From Luteimonas sp. ANT-B3E (GTDB lineage Bacteria > Pseudomonadota > Gammaproteobacteria > Xanthomonadales > Xanthomonadaceae), in the NCBI GenBank assembly GCA_001683895.1, contig LXQJ01000027.1, positions 1-35,497 on the forward strand: a stretch of 35,497 bases of DNA. Reading direction: 5' to 3'. The first letter of the stretch is position 1. Each line of letters begins with the position of its first letter. Below are positions 9,044 to 17,752 of the stretch, piece by piece. A program made the translations under genes and the position numbers. The notes beneath the pieces were generated by a model. The model was not told where the DNA came from, searched no databases, and saw only the letters and a list, made by a program, of their open reading frames with translations.

Positions 9044-9523
9044 ATGATCGAATCCTCTCCGCCAGCGCAGTCCGGCCCCGGTGCGCGCCTGCACCTGCGG
9101 CCGCCGCGGGCGCTGACGGCGCGGCAGTGCATGATCCTGTTCGCGGTGCTGTGCGGCGCGATGTGGGTGGTGGCGGGGATGGCGTGGATGGTCGGCAATG
9201 CGTACGCGCCCGCGTTCGCACTGCTGGACACGGTGATCGTCGCGGCCGCGCTGCGCTGGATGTGGCGGCTGGGCGAGCGGGATGAATGGATCGAGGTCGG
9301 CCCGCAGGCGGTCTCGGTCCGCCGCTTCCAGGAGGAGGCGGTGGCTTTCACGGCGCATCCGTATTGGGTACGCCTGCGGTTGTACGGGGACGGCGAGCGG
9401 ATCGAGCTGTCTTCGAGTGGCAAGCGCTGTGTGGTCGGATCCTTCCTTGGCCCCGGTGAACGGCGACAGCTCGCCGAATGTCTCGACGAGCTGATCGCCG
9501 CCTGCAGCGGGCGGGGCGCATGA
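9044..9523 (+). CDS. DUF2244 domain-containing integral membrane protein
   Basis: A 159-residue protein from ATG 9044 (MIESSPPAQSGPGARL). A GTG at 9032 in the same frame would add four residues and cannot be excluded. A short N-terminal region (LHLRPPRALTARQC) precedes two closely spaced membrane segments (MILFAVLCGAMWVVAGMAWMV and FALLDTVIVAAALRWMW). A soluble beta-rich domain with DEWIEVGPQAVSVRR and WVRLRLYGDGERIELSSSGKRCVVGSFLGPGER follows, the DUF2244 pattern. The family is common at the head of cytochrome c oxidase clusters in alpha- and gammaproteobacteria, as here, 43 bp before coxB. A role in oxidase biogenesis is inferred from position only. Confidence 0.75.
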   Translation: MIESSPPAQSGPGARLHLRPPRALTARQCMILFAVLCGAMWVVAGMAWMVGNAYAPAFALLDTVIVAAALRWMWRLGERDEWIEVGPQAVSVRRFQEEAVAFTAHPYWVRLRLYGDGERIELSSSGKRCVVGSFLGPGERRQLAECLDELIAACSGRGA

Positions 9524-9566
9524 GCGCCGCGCCAGCTTCCCAGTTCGACTTGCGAGGCGCGACCTG

Positions 9567-10493
9567 ATGAATGGCGTGGGATTGAAGCGGTGCGTGGCGG
9601 GACTGGCGGCAGCGGCGATGGCGATCCCGGCTTGGGCACAGTCCGCGGACCCGAAGCCCTGGCAGCTCAACATGGGCCGTGGCGTTACCGCGACCTCGCA
9701 GAACGCGTACGAGGCGCACATGTTCGCGCTGTGGGTCTGCGTGGTGATCGGCGTGCTGGTGTTCGGCGCGATGGGCTATGCGATGTTCAAGTTCCGCAAG
9801 TCCAAAGGCGCGGTGGCGGCGCAGTTCAGCCACAACACCACTGCCGAGATCATCTGGACCGTGGTGCCGGTGATCATCCTGGTGGTGATGGCGTGGCCCG
9901 CGACCGCGAAGCTGATCGCGATGTACGACACCCGCGACTCCGAGATGACGGTGAAGATCACCGGCTACCAGTGGCTGTGGAAGTACGAGTACCTCGGCGA
10001 GGGCGTCGAGATGACCAGCCGGCTGGACCGTGACAGCGACAACATGCGCCAGAGCGGGAAGCGGCCGACCGCAGAGACCAACCCGAACTACCTGCTCGAC
10101 GTCGACAACTACCTGGTGCTGCCGACCGATACCAAGATCCGCTTCGTGGTGACCGCCGACGACGTCATCCACGCGTGGTGGGTGCCGGCGCTGGGCTGGA
10201 AGCAGGACGCGATCCCCGGGATCATCAACGAGGCCTGGACCGAGATCCGCGAACCCGGCGTCTACCGCGGCCAGTGCGCCGAGCTCTGCGGGAAGGACCA
10301 TGGCTTCATGCCGATCGTGGTGCGCGCGCTGCCGCCGGCGGAGTACGCGCAGTGGCTGGCCGCCGAAAAGGTGCGCCAGGCCCCGCCCGCCGACACCGCT
10401 GACTCCGCTGCGCCCGCGACCGGGGTCGCGCCCGCGGGCGCTGCCGTCGACACCACCGTCCAGACGACGACCGCCGCCGCTACGGCCGGCTGA
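9567..10493 (+). CDS. coxB: Cytochrome c oxidase subunit II
   Basis: A 308-residue CuA-bearing subunit that accepts electrons from cytochrome c on the periplasmic side. It has a signal peptide (MNGVGLKRCVAGLAAAAMAIPAWAQ), two membrane helices (MFALWVCVVIGVLVFGAMGYAMF; IIWTVVPVIILVVMAWPATAKLIAMY), the aromatic TGYQWLWKYEY segment and the CuA site. The CuA ligands are in VIHAWWVP (His) and CAELCGKDHGFMP (two Cys, Glu, His, Met). The C-terminus is an Ala/Pro/Thr-rich extension of about 35 residues after the cupredoxin fold. No heme-binding CxxCH is present, so this is the aa3-type and not the caa3-type subunit. It is followed 32 bp later by ctaD, with an AAGGCAGG-type ribosome site before the ctaD ATG. 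Confidence 0.95.
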   Translation: MNGVGLKRCVAGLAAAAMAIPAWAQSADPKPWQLNMGRGVTATSQNAYEAHMFALWVCVVIGVLVFGAMGYAMFKFRKSKGAVAAQFSHNTTAEIIWTVVPVIILVVMAWPATAKLIAMYDTRDSEMTVKITGYQWLWKYEYLGEGVEMTSRLDRDSDNMRQSGKRPTAETNPNYLLDVDNYLVLPTDTKIRFVVTADDVIHAWWVPALGWKQDAIPGIINEAWTEIREPGVYRGQCAELCGKDHGFMPIVVRALPPAEYAQWLAAEKVRQAPPADTADSAAPATGVAPAGAAVDTTVQTTTAAATAG

Positions 10494-10525
10494 TCGCGCT
10501 CACCACCTTCCAAGGCAGGCACACG

Positions 10526-12208
10526 ATGGCCACGCATTCTCCCACCGCCGACCACTCCACGGACGAGCACGGCCACCAGCAGGGCTTCATCGACCGCTGG
10601 CTGTTCTCGACCAACCACAAGGACATCGGCACGCTCTACCTGCTTTTCAGCTTCGTGATGTTCATCATCGGCGCCGCGATGTCGGTAGTGATCCGCACCG
10701 AACTGGCGGTGCCCGGCCTGCAGCACGTGCGGCCCGAGTTCTTCAACCAGATGACCACCATGCACGCGCTGGTGATGATCTTCGGCGGCGTGATGCCGGC
10801 GTTCGTCGGCCTGGCCAACTGGATGATCCCGCTGCAGATCGGCGCGCCGGACATGGCGCTGCCGCGCATGAACAACTGGTCGTTCTGGATCCTGCCGTTC
10901 GCGTTCACGCTGCTGCTGATGACGCTGTTCCTGCCCGGTGGCGGCCCCGCCGGCGGCTGGACGCTGTACCCGCCGCTGTCGCTGCAGGGCGGCAGCAACG
11001 TCGCCTTCGTGATCTTCGCCATCCACATGATGGGCATCAGCTCGATCATGGGCGCGATCAACGTCATCGCCACCATCCTCAACATGCGCGCGCCCGGCAT
11101 CGACCTGCTGAAGATGCCGATTTTCTGCTGGTCCTGGCTGATCACGGCGTTCCTGCTGATCGCGGTGATGCCGGTGCTCGCGGGCGCGGTGACGATGCTG
11201 CTCACCGACAAGTTCTTCGGCACCACGTTCTTCTCCGCGGCCGGCGGCGGCGACCCGGTGATGTTCCAGCACATCTTCTGGTTCTTCGGGCACCCAGAGG
11301 TCTACATCATGATCCTGCCGGCGTTCGGCATCGTCTCGGAGATCATCCCGACGTTCTCACGCAAGCCGCTGTTCGGATACCAGGCGATGGTCTACGCGAT
11401 CGCCGCGATCGCGTTCCTGTCGTTCATCGTCTGGGCCCACCACATGTTTACCGTGGGGATGCCGCTGGGCGGCGAGATCTACTTCATGTTCGCGACGATG
11501 CTGATCGCGGTGCCCACAGGGGTGAAGATCTTCAACTGGGTCAGCACCATGTGGCAGGGTTCGCTGAGCTTCGAGACCCCGATGCTGTGGTCGATCGCGT
11601 TCGTGATCCTGTTCACCATCGGCGGCTTCTCCGGCCTGATGCTCGCCATCGTGCCTGCGGACTTCCAGTACCACGACACCTACTTCGTGGTCGCGCACTT
11701 CCACTACGTGCTGGTCACCGGCGCGCTGTTCGCGATCATTGCCGCGGTGTACTACTGGTGGCCCAAGTGGACCGGGCGCATGTACAGCGAGTTCTGGGGC
11801 AAGCTGCACTTCTGGTGGACGCTGGTATTCGTCAACGTGCTGTTCTTCCCGCAGCACTTCCTCGGCCTGGCCGGCATGCCGCGGCGCATCCCGGACTACA
11901 ACGTGGTGTTCGCCGACTGGAACATGGTCAGCTCGATCGGCGCGTTCGGCATGTTCGTGACGCCGTTCCTGATGTTCGCGATCCTCTATGCCTCGCTGAA
12001 GTCAGGCGTCCGCGCCGAGGCCCGCAGCTGGGAAGGCGCGAAGGGCCTGGAGTGGACGGTGCCGTCGCCGGCGCCGCACCACACCTTCACCACGCCGCCG
12101 GTGATCGGCCCGGGCGACCTGGCCCACGGTGATTTCGCGCACCTCGACTACGACACCGCGACCACCGGTGCCGACACCGCCGCGCAGACCAACCAGCGTC
12201 ATGCCTGA
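10526..12208 (+). CDS. ctaD: Cytochrome c oxidase subunit I (aa3 type)
   Basis: A 560-residue, twelve-helix catalytic subunit that reduces O2 and pumps protons. Visible landmarks are MHALVMIFGG (heme a ligand), HPEVYIMILPAFG with the CuB His and the cross-linked Tyr, WAHHMFTVGMP (two CuB His), DFQYHDTYFVVAHFHYVL (Mg/heme region, with the heme a3 and heme a His in HFHYV), and the D- and K-channel regions. Length and order match A-type heme-copper oxidases. The C-terminal 45 residues are polar with several His and Asp residues. Its stop overlaps by 8 bp the start of a 48-residue membrane protein, which implies translational coupling. Confidence 0.97.
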   Translation: MATHSPTADHSTDEHGHQQGFIDRWLFSTNHKDIGTLYLLFSFVMFIIGAAMSVVIRTELAVPGLQHVRPEFFNQMTTMHALVMIFGGVMPAFVGLANWMIPLQIGAPDMALPRMNNWSFWILPFAFTLLLMTLFLPGGGPAGGWTLYPPLSLQGGSNVAFVIFAIHMMGISSIMGAINVIATILNMRAPGIDLLKMPIFCWSWLITAFLLIAVMPVLAGAVTMLLTDKFFGTTFFSAAGGGDPVMFQHIFWFFGHPEVYIMILPAFGIVSEIIPTFSRKPLFGYQAMVYAIAAIAFLSFIVWAHHMFTVGMPLGGEIYFMFATMLIAVPTGVKIFNWVSTMWQGSLSFETPMLWSIAFVILFTIGGFSGLMLAIVPADFQYHDTYFVVAHFHYVLVTGALFAIIAAVYYWWPKWTGRMYSEFWGKLHFWWTLVFVNVLFFPQHFLGLAGMPRRIPDYNVVFADWNMVSSIGAFGMFVTPFLMFAILYASLKSGVRAEARSWEGAKGLEWTVPSPAPHHTFTTPPVIGPGDLAHGDFAHLDYDTATTGADTAAQTNQRHA

Positions 12209-12347
12209 CGACCGGCTGCCGCCCACGGCCGGCGAACGCGAGGTCGCGGCGCGACGTCGCGTCGCCGCGCGCACCGCGCTGTGGCTGGCCGGGTTCGCGG
12301 TGCTGGTCTATGTCGCCTTCATCCTGTCCGGCGTGCTTGCGGCATGA
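12201..12347 (+). CDS. Small single-pass membrane protein of the oxidase operon (putative assembly factor)
   Basis: A 48-residue protein with a charged N-terminal half ([24 protein letters not shown]) and one membrane helix ([24 protein letters not shown]). Its ATG lies inside the last codons of ctaD (8-bp overlap), and its TGA overlaps the ctaG ATG as ATGA, so it is embedded in a tightly coupled operon. The layout resembles the small proteins annotated as cytochrome oxidase small assembly proteins between subunit I and ctaG in other proteobacteria. That identity is inferred from topology and position, since the sequence is too short for a motif. The coupling at both ends argues strongly that it is translated. 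Confidence 0.7.
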   Translation: MPDDRLPPTAGEREVAARRRVAARTALWLAGFAVLVYVAFILSGVLAA

Positions 12348-12931
12348 GCACCACGCACAAGGGCGTGGTCAGGATGGTCGCGGTCGCCGTGGGCGCGTTC
12401 GCGTTCACGTTCTCGCTGGTGCCGCTGTACCGCATCGCCTGCGAGAAGGTCTTCGGCATTCGGCTCGACAACACCGCGGCCCAGGCGCCGGGCGTGCAGG
12501 CGGCGGCAGTTGAGGGCCGCGTGGTCACGGTGCAGTTCGACGGTGGCGTCAATTCACGGCTGCCGTGGTCGTTCCGTCCCAACGAGCTGACGATGCGGGT
12601 GCGCGTGGGCGAGCAGTACGAGACCACCTACCACGCGCACAACAACAGCGCGGGAGCGGTGGTGGGCAGCGCCACGCCGTCGGTGGCGCCGGCGCGCGCG
12701 TCGGGCTATTTCAGCAAGACCGAGTGCTTCTGCTTCACGGCCCAGACCCTGCAGCCGGGCGAGACCCGCGACATGCCGGTGCGCTTCATCGTCGATCCCT
12801 CGCTGCCCGCCGACGTCAACACCATCACCCTGTCGTATACCTTCTTCAAGAACGACGTCCTGACCGAGCGCGCGTCCACCGCCTCGCGGGCGACATCCGC
12901 GCCACCGCAGACCGCGGCCGCGATCCAGTGA
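12344..12931 (+). CDS. ctaG: Cytochrome c oxidase assembly protein CtaG (Cox11 family)
   Basis: A 195-residue membrane-anchored copper chaperone that delivers copper to the CuB site of subunit I. It has a short N-terminus, one membrane helix ([31 protein letters not shown]), then the periplasmic beta-sandwich with [18 protein letters not shown], the paired copper-binding cysteines in [12 protein letters not shown], and [15 protein letters not shown]. All these are characteristic of Cox11/CtaG. The start ATG overlaps the stop of the preceding small gene (ATGA). The C-terminal 20 residues are a variable Ala/Thr/Ser tail. It is followed 29 bp later by ctaE. Confidence 0.95.
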   Translation: MSTTHKGVVRMVAVAVGAFAFTFSLVPLYRIACEKVFGIRLDNTAAQAPGVQAAAVEGRVVTVQFDGGVNSRLPWSFRPNELTMRVRVGEQYETTYHAHNNSAGAVVGSATPSVAPARASGYFSKTECFCFTAQTLQPGETRDMPVRFIVDPSLPADVNTITLSYTFFKNDVLTERASTASRATSAPPQTAAAIQ

Positions 12932-12960
12932 TCACGCAGCACAGCGACGGAAGCACCGCC

Positions 12961-13845
12961 ATGGCCCAGGCCCACGCCGAGATCCCCGACAAGAACATCT
13001 ACTTCATCCCGCACGGGAGCAAGTGGCCGGTGTACGCCTCGGTCGCGCTGTTCGTGGCCATGCTGGGTGCGGCGAGCTGGCTCAACCAGGCCAGCTGGGG
13101 CCGGCCGGTATTCCTGCTGGGCATCGCCGGGCTGGCCGCGATCCTGTTCAAGTGGTTCGCCGACGTCATCGTCGAATCGGTGACCGGGCGCTACAACAAG
13201 CAGGTCGACACTTCGTTCCGCATGGGCATGGTGTGGTTCATCTTCTCGGAGATCATGTTCTTCGCGGCGTTCTTCGGCGCGCTGTTCTACGCGCGCGCGC
13301 TGTCGCTGCCGTGGCTGGGAGGCGAAGGCGACGGCATCGCCACCAACAGCCTGCTGTGGGAGGGCTACAGCGCGGCATGGCCGACCACCGGGCCGGGCGA
13401 TGTCGGCGGCACCTTCCAGACGATCCCGGCCTGGGGCCTGCCGCTGCTCAATACGCTGATCCTGCTGACCTCGGGCATCACCATCACCATCGCCCACCAT
13501 GCGCTGCGCGCCGCGCAGCGGACGCGGCTGCTGGTGTTCCTCGGCCTGACGGTGGCGCTCGGCTGCCTGTTCCTGTTCTTCCAGGTCGAGGAGTACATCC
13601 ACGCCTACCGAGACCTCAACCTGACGCTGGGGTCGGGCATCTACGGGTCGACTTTCTTCATGCTCACCGGCTTCCACGGCCTGCACGTGACCCTGGGCAC
13701 GGTGATGCTGGCGATCATCTGGCTGCGTTGCTACCGCGGCCATTTCAGCCGCGACGACCACTTCGGCTTCGAGGCCGTGGCCTGGTACTGGCACTTCGTC
13801 GACGTGGTGTGGCTCGGGCTTTTCATGTTCGTCTATGTGATCTGA
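12961..13845 (+). CDS. ctaE: Cytochrome c oxidase subunit III
   Basis: A 294-residue protein with seven membrane helices that supports subunit I in the inner membrane. Recognisable segments are the N-terminal KNIYFIPHGSKWPVYAS, FRMGMVWFIFSEIMFFAAFFGALFYAR (conserved Glu), LPLLNTLILLTSGITITIAHHAL, FFQVEEYIHAY and the terminal VAWYWHFVDVVWLGLFMFVYV. The ATG at 12961 is chosen because it starts the conserved N-terminus; the same frame is open upstream through ctaG but lacks similarity there. It is the last structural subunit of the forward operon before a short reverse-strand gene. Confidence 0.96.
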   Translation: MAQAHAEIPDKNIYFIPHGSKWPVYASVALFVAMLGAASWLNQASWGRPVFLLGIAGLAAILFKWFADVIVESVTGRYNKQVDTSFRMGMVWFIFSEIMFFAAFFGALFYARALSLPWLGGEGDGIATNSLLWEGYSAAWPTTGPGDVGGTFQTIPAWGLPLLNTLILLTSGITITIAHHALRAAQRTRLLVFLGLTVALGCLFLFFQVEEYIHAYRDLNLTLGSGIYGSTFFMLTGFHGLHVTLGTVMLAIIWLRCYRGHFSRDDHFGFEAVAWYWHFVDVVWLGLFMFVYVI

Positions 13846-13994
13846 GCCGCGCCGGCCGCGTGCGGGCGGCGCGGGGCGGCACGAAGCGTTGCGACGCCTG
13901 GTGCGTCCCTCCGATGGCCGGCAGCGTTACTGGGACATGCGACGAGGGACGCGGCAGCGGGTCATCCGCACGGTCCGCGGAACCCCGGCACCCG

Positions 13995-14213
13995 TCAGCG
14001 GGGGCTGCCGTTGGGCGTGATCCAGCCCATGTAGATGGCAAGCCCCACGAGCGCGAACAGCGCGACCGACAGCCCGATGCGCTTGGTCAGTGCATTGACC
14101 GTGCGCGAACTTTCGCCCTTGTCGACCAGCATGTAGTACAGGCCGGCGCCGAGGTTCCAGACGATGAGGATCAGGAAGGCGATGACGAGCAGGATCTTCA
14201 GCGAGTCGTTCAT
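13995..14213 (-). CDS. DUF2909 / twin transmembrane small protein
   Basis: A 72-residue protein with two membrane helices (LKILLVIAFLILIVWNLGAGLYYMLV and IGLSVALFALVGLAIYMGWI). They are joined by a polar loop with DKGESSRTVNALTKR, followed by the short tail TPNGSPR. This pattern matches the DUF2909 (twin transmembrane protein) family commonly placed beside oxidase assembly genes in pseudomonads and xanthomonads. It is transcribed opposite to all other genes of the cluster and fills the gap between ctaE and the SURF1 gene. Its own promoter would therefore have to lie in or near the SURF1 start region. Function is unknown. Confidence 0.8.
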   Translation of the reverse strand: MNDSLKILLVIAFLILIVWNLGAGLYYMLVDKGESSRTVNALTKRIGLSVALFALVGLAIYMGWITPNGSPR

Positions 14214-14272
14214 GGCGTGCTCCGCGGGCGGTGGCCGATGAGCGGATTATCCCCGTGCGCGGGCGCCGCCGC

Positions 14273-14989
14273 ATGACGCGCGCGGGGACGCTGTGGATCG
14301 GCTGGGGCTTCGCGCTCGGTGCCTGCGCGGCATTCGTCGCCGCGGGCAGCTGGCAGCTCGACCGCCAGCAGCAGAAGCAGGCGATGCTGGCCGAGTCCCG
14401 CGCCATCCTCGATGCGCGCACCGCGCGGCCACTGGCGCTGGCGGCGGATCCGGCACGCGCTCGCGGATACGACTGGGCCGCAGGCCGCGGCACGTTTGCC
14501 GACACCCCCGCGGTGCTGCTCGACAACCAGCAGCGGCTGGGGCGCCCGGGCGTGCGCGCGTACCGGCTGTTCCTGCCCGACGCCGGCACGCCGCTGCTGG
14601 TCGAACTCGGCTGGCTGCCGGTCCCGGGCGACCGCACGCTGCCCGCGGTTGCGCTGCCGGTTGGCACGCAGGCGGTGTCCGGCCTGCTGGCGCCGCCGCC
14701 CGCGACCGGGCTGGGCCGCGCAACGACGGTCGCGCAGCCCGACGGCAGCCTGCTGACGGTGGGACTGGACGCCGCCAACCTGGCCGTAGCGCTGGGTCAG
14801 TCGACGCTGCCGCCGCGCGTGCTCAAGCTCGATCCCGCGCTGTCGCTCGGCTATCCGCGCGACCTCGACATCCTCCCCAACACGCTGCCGCCGGAGCGGC
14901 ACCTCGGCTATGCGGTGCAATGGTTCGCGCTGGCCGCCGCGGTGCTCGCCCTGGCACTGTTCATGACGTTTCGTGGGCCACGCCGATGA
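14273..14989 (+). CDS. SURF1 family cytochrome oxidase assembly protein
   Basis: A 238-residue protein with one membrane helix at each end (WIGWGFALGACAAFVAAGSWQLDRQQQK and YAVQWFALAAAVLALALFMTF) flanking a periplasmic domain. Hallmarks are GSWQLDRQQQKQ near the N-terminus, GTFADTPAVLLDNQQRLGRPGVRAYRLF, LVELGWLPVPGDRTLP and the C-terminal RHLGYAVQWFALA. SURF1 proteins assist heme A insertion into subunit I. The ATG at 14273 places the helix correctly; an in-frame GTG at 14231 would add 14 charged residues. The stop overlaps the next start as ATGA, so it is coupled to the Sco-like gene. Confidence 0.9.
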   Translation: MTRAGTLWIGWGFALGACAAFVAAGSWQLDRQQQKQAMLAESRAILDARTARPLALAADPARARGYDWAAGRGTFADTPAVLLDNQQRLGRPGVRAYRLFLPDAGTPLLVELGWLPVPGDRTLPAVALPVGTQAVSGLLAPPPATGLGRATTVAQPDGSLLTVGLDAANLAVALGQSTLPPRVLKLDPALSLGYPRDLDILPNTLPPERHLGYAVQWFALAAAVLALALFMTFRGPRR

Positions 14990-15570
14990 GCACCGCCCCG
15001 TCCCCGCGTCCCGACCGCCGCCGCAACCGCGCCCTGCTGCTCGCGATCGTCGCGATTTTCCTCGGCAGCGCTGTCGTCGCCGGGGCGCTGCGCTTCTCCG
15101 GCTGGCGGCCGGCGGGAATGAAGAACCACGGCGAACTGCTGCAGCCGCCGCCTGACCTGCGCGCGCTGTCGCCGCGCCTTGCCGAAGGCGGCACCTATGC
15201 GTGGGAGCCGGCGGCACGCCGGTGGCGGATCCTGCTGGCGCCGCCGTCCGGCTGCACTGCCACCTGCGTCGCGCTATCGCGAGACCTCGACGTGGTCTGG
15301 CAGCTGTTCGGCCGCAACGCCGACCATGTCGACATCCTGTGGGTCGGCGCGCCGCCGCCGGGCGTGGTGCGCGATGCCGCGTTCCGTGAGCTCGCGCCCG
15401 ATCCCGCGCTGCGCGCGCGGCTGCCGCGGGTGGACGGCGCGCCCGGCGAACCCGCCGGCGTGCCGGTGTATGTTGTCGACCCCAACGGCTTCGTCATCCT
15501 GCGTTTCGCGCCCGGCTTCGATGCCGGGCACCTGCGGCAGGACATGGCGCGGCTGTTGAAGCTGAAGTGA
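14986..15570 (+). CDS. Membrane-anchored Sco-like thioredoxin-fold protein of the oxidase cluster
   Basis: A 194-residue protein with a basic N-terminus, one membrane helix (ALLLAIVAIFLGSAVVAGALRF) and a periplasmic domain. The domain has a CxxxC pair (PSGCTATCVALSRDL) at the position used for copper by Sco1/SenC proteins. It continues with a thioredoxin-like order: HVDILWVG, then VPVYVVDPNGFVILRFAPGFDAGHLRQDMARLL. Overall similarity to canonical Sco is weak: the usual TFCPD motif and conserved later His are not obvious. It may be a diverged copper or thiol protein for CuA assembly. It starts inside the SURF1 stop (ATGA), and the next gene, ctaA, follows within 9 bp. Confidence 0.7.
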   Translation: MSTAPSPRPDRRRNRALLLAIVAIFLGSAVVAGALRFSGWRPAGMKNHGELLQPPPDLRALSPRLAEGGTYAWEPAARRWRILLAPPSGCTATCVALSRDLDVVWQLFGRNADHVDILWVGAPPPGVVRDAAFRELAPDPALRARLPRVDGAPGEPAGVPVYVVDPNGFVILRFAPGFDAGHLRQDMARLLKLK

Positions 15571-15578
15571 GCGCCCCG

Positions 15579-16757
15579 ATGCACACGCCCGCACGTCCCT
15601 CCGCCCACCGGCCAACGGTCTACCGCCATTTCCACCGCATCGCGTGGCTGGCGGTCGCGCTGACACTGTGCGTCGCGGTGTTCGGCGCCTACGTGCGCCT
15701 CTCGGACGCCGGCCTCGGGTGTCCGGACTGGCCGACGTGCTACGGCCGCGCCGCGTGGCCCACGGTGGTCGAAGACGTGCGCCATCCGACCGCGCTCGAC
15801 GTGCGGCCGCTGGAGGTGCCCAAGGCCTGGCGCGAGCAGGTCCACCGCCACATCGCCGCGATCCTTGGCGCCCTGGTGCTGGCGCTAGCGCTGCTGGCGG
15901 CGCGTCGCCGGCGGTTCGGCATGGCGCAGGTGCTGCTGGCCGCGGGCCTGGTGGCGCTGGCGATCCCGCTGTACATGCGCGGGCAACCGATGGCCGCGGC
16001 CGCGCTCGCGGTCGCCGGCGAGCTGGTGCTGCTGGCCGCCGCGCTGCGCTGGTCCAACGTCGACCTGTCGCGCACCGCGGCGCTGACGCTGGCGGTGATC
16101 GTGTTCCAGGCCCTGCTGGGCATGTGGACGGTCACCATGCTGCTGAAGCCGGTCATCGTCATGGGGCACCTGCTAGGCGGGCTGACGACCTTCAGCCTGC
16201 TGACATGGCTGGCGTGGCGGGCCACGCACCGGCCCATCGTGCTGATCGATGCGCCGCGCCTGCAGCGTTGGCTGTACGTCGCGCTGGGGGTGCTCGGCGT
16301 GCAGATCGCGCTCGGCGGCTGGGTCAGCGCCAACTACGCGGCGCTGTCGTGTGGAGCCGGCAGCTGGTCGGCGGACAACTTCCCGCGCTGCGTCGGGCTG
16401 TGGGTGCCGCCGGCGGACTTCCGCGAGGGCTTCGTGCTGTGGCGCGGCATCGGCGTCGACTACGAAGGCGGCGTGCTCGACGGCGCGTCGCGGATCGCGA
16501 TCCAGCTGGCGCACCGCGCGATGGCCGTCGTCGCCACCATCGTGCTGCTGGCCACCGCGTGGAAGTTCGTGCGCATCCCCGGCACGCGCGGCTGGGGCGT
16601 GGCGCTCGCGCTGCTGACCGTTGCCCAGGTCACCATCGGCATCCTCAACGTCAAGCTGGCGCTGCCGCTTTCGCTGGCGGTGATGCACAACGCCGGCGCG
16701 GTGCTGCTGCTGTTCGTTCTGGTATCGCTGCTCGCCCGACTGCGCCGCGTCGACTGA
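15579..16757 (+). CDS. ctaA: Heme A synthase (COX15/CtaA family)
   Basis: A 392-residue eight-helix membrane enzyme that oxidises the C8 methyl of heme O to the formyl group of heme A. Landmarks are [39 protein letters not shown] (heme ligand His), [46 protein letters not shown] and [17 protein letters not shown]. The paired Cys loop after the first helix is present. ATG 15579 is preferred; the GTG at 15567 overlaps the preceding stop (GTGA) and would add four residues. ctaB starts 1 bp after the stop, so ctaA and ctaB are certainly cotranscribed. Confidence 0.94.
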   Translation: MHTPARPSAHRPTVYRHFHRIAWLAVALTLCVAVFGAYVRLSDAGLGCPDWPTCYGRAAWPTVVEDVRHPTALDVRPLEVPKAWREQVHRHIAAILGALVLALALLAARRRRFGMAQVLLAAGLVALAIPLYMRGQPMAAAALAVAGELVLLAAALRWSNVDLSRTAALTLAVIVFQALLGMWTVTMLLKPVIVMGHLLGGLTTFSLLTWLAWRATHRPIVLIDAPRLQRWLYVALGVLGVQIALGGWVSANYAALSCGAGSWSADNFPRCVGLWVPPADFREGFVLWRGIGVDYEGGVLDGASRIAIQLAHRAMAVVATIVLLATAWKFVRIPGTRGWGVALALLTVAQVTIGILNVKLALPLSLAVMHNAGAVLLLFVLVSLLARLRRVD

Positions 16758-16758
16758 C

Positions 16759-17691
16759 GTGGCGGTTCCGTTCGGCCAGTACTGGGAGCTGACCAAGCCG
16801 CGCGTCGTGGCGCTGCTGGTGTTCACCGCGCTGGTCGGTATGTTCCTCGCGGTCCCCGGGCTGCCGCCCTTGCGGCAGGCCGTGTTCGGTCTTGCGGGGA
16901 TCTGGCTGGCCGCAGCGTCGGCGGCCGCGATCAACCACCTGATCGACCAGCGCATCGACAAGGTGATGGTGCGCACCGCCAACCGACCGCTCGCCACCGG
17001 CGCGCTGCGCCCGGCACAGGTGCTGGCGTTCGCGGTGTTCCTCGGCGCGGCGTCGATGGCGATGCTGATCGCGCTGGTGAACCCGCTGACCGCAGCGCTC
17101 ACGTTCGCGTCGCTGATCGGCTATGCCGTGGTCTATACCGGTTTCCTCAAGCGCGCGACGCCGCAGAACATCGTCATCGGCGGCATCGCCGGCGCCGCGC
17201 CGCCGCTGCTGGGCTGGGCCGCGGTGACCAACATGGCCGGGCAGTGGGACTGGGCGCACGCACTCCTGCTGGTGCTGATCATCTTCGTCTGGACGCCGCC
17301 TCACTTCTGGGCGCTGGCGATCTTCCGCCGCGACGACTACGCCCGCGCGCTGGTGCCGATGCTGCCGGTGACCCACGGCGTGGAGTACACGCGCTGGCAG
17401 ATCTTCATCTACACCGTGCTGCTGGTGGTGGTCACGGTGCTGCCGTACATCGTCGGCATGAGCGGCGTGTTCTACCTCGGCGGCGCGCTGGTGCTGGGCG
17501 CGGTGTTCCTCTGGTACGCGTGGCGGCTGCTGGACCCGCCGGACGAGCTGTTCGCGATGCAGGTGTTCAACTACTCCATCGTCTACCTGATGGCGCTGTT
17601 CGCGTTCCTGCTGGTCGACCACTGGCTTCTGCCGTGGCTGCAGCCGACGCCGGCGTTCGAGCTGATCCCGATGGGCTCACGCGCGGGGTAG
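16759..17691 (+). CDS. ctaB: Protoheme IX farnesyltransferase (heme O synthase)
   Basis: A 310-residue, nine-helix UbiA-superfamily enzyme that attaches farnesyl to protoheme. It begins at GTG 16759, one base after the ctaA stop, with the typical opening [21 protein letters not shown]. The first Asp-rich motif is [20 protein letters not shown], where the prenyl diphosphate is held through Mg2+. [30 protein letters not shown] and [21 protein letters not shown] (second motif region) are also characteristic. It closes the oxidase/heme A cluster. The ChaN-like gene follows after 61 bp. Confidence 0.95.
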   Translation: MAVPFGQYWELTKPRVVALLVFTALVGMFLAVPGLPPLRQAVFGLAGIWLAAASAAAINHLIDQRIDKVMVRTANRPLATGALRPAQVLAFAVFLGAASMAMLIALVNPLTAALTFASLIGYAVVYTGFLKRATPQNIVIGGIAGAAPPLLGWAAVTNMAGQWDWAHALLLVLIIFVWTPPHFWALAIFRRDDYARALVPMLPVTHGVEYTRWQIFIYTVLLVVVTVLPYIVGMSGVFYLGGALVLGAVFLWYAWRLLDPPDELFAMQVFNYSIVYLMALFAFLLVDHWLLPWLQPTPAFELIPMGSRAG

Positions 17692-17752
17692 GTACGGCGG
17701 AACCTGGTGCCGCCAGCATGTCGCAACCTCACAGTCCCATGGAAGCTGACCG

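Noticed and set aside
5571-9047. Very long open frame on the plus strand opposite putA.
   Set aside because: It is antisense to a complete PutA with all catalytic motifs. The conceptual protein is Arg/Gly/His/Val-rich without domains, typical of GC-rich shadow frames.
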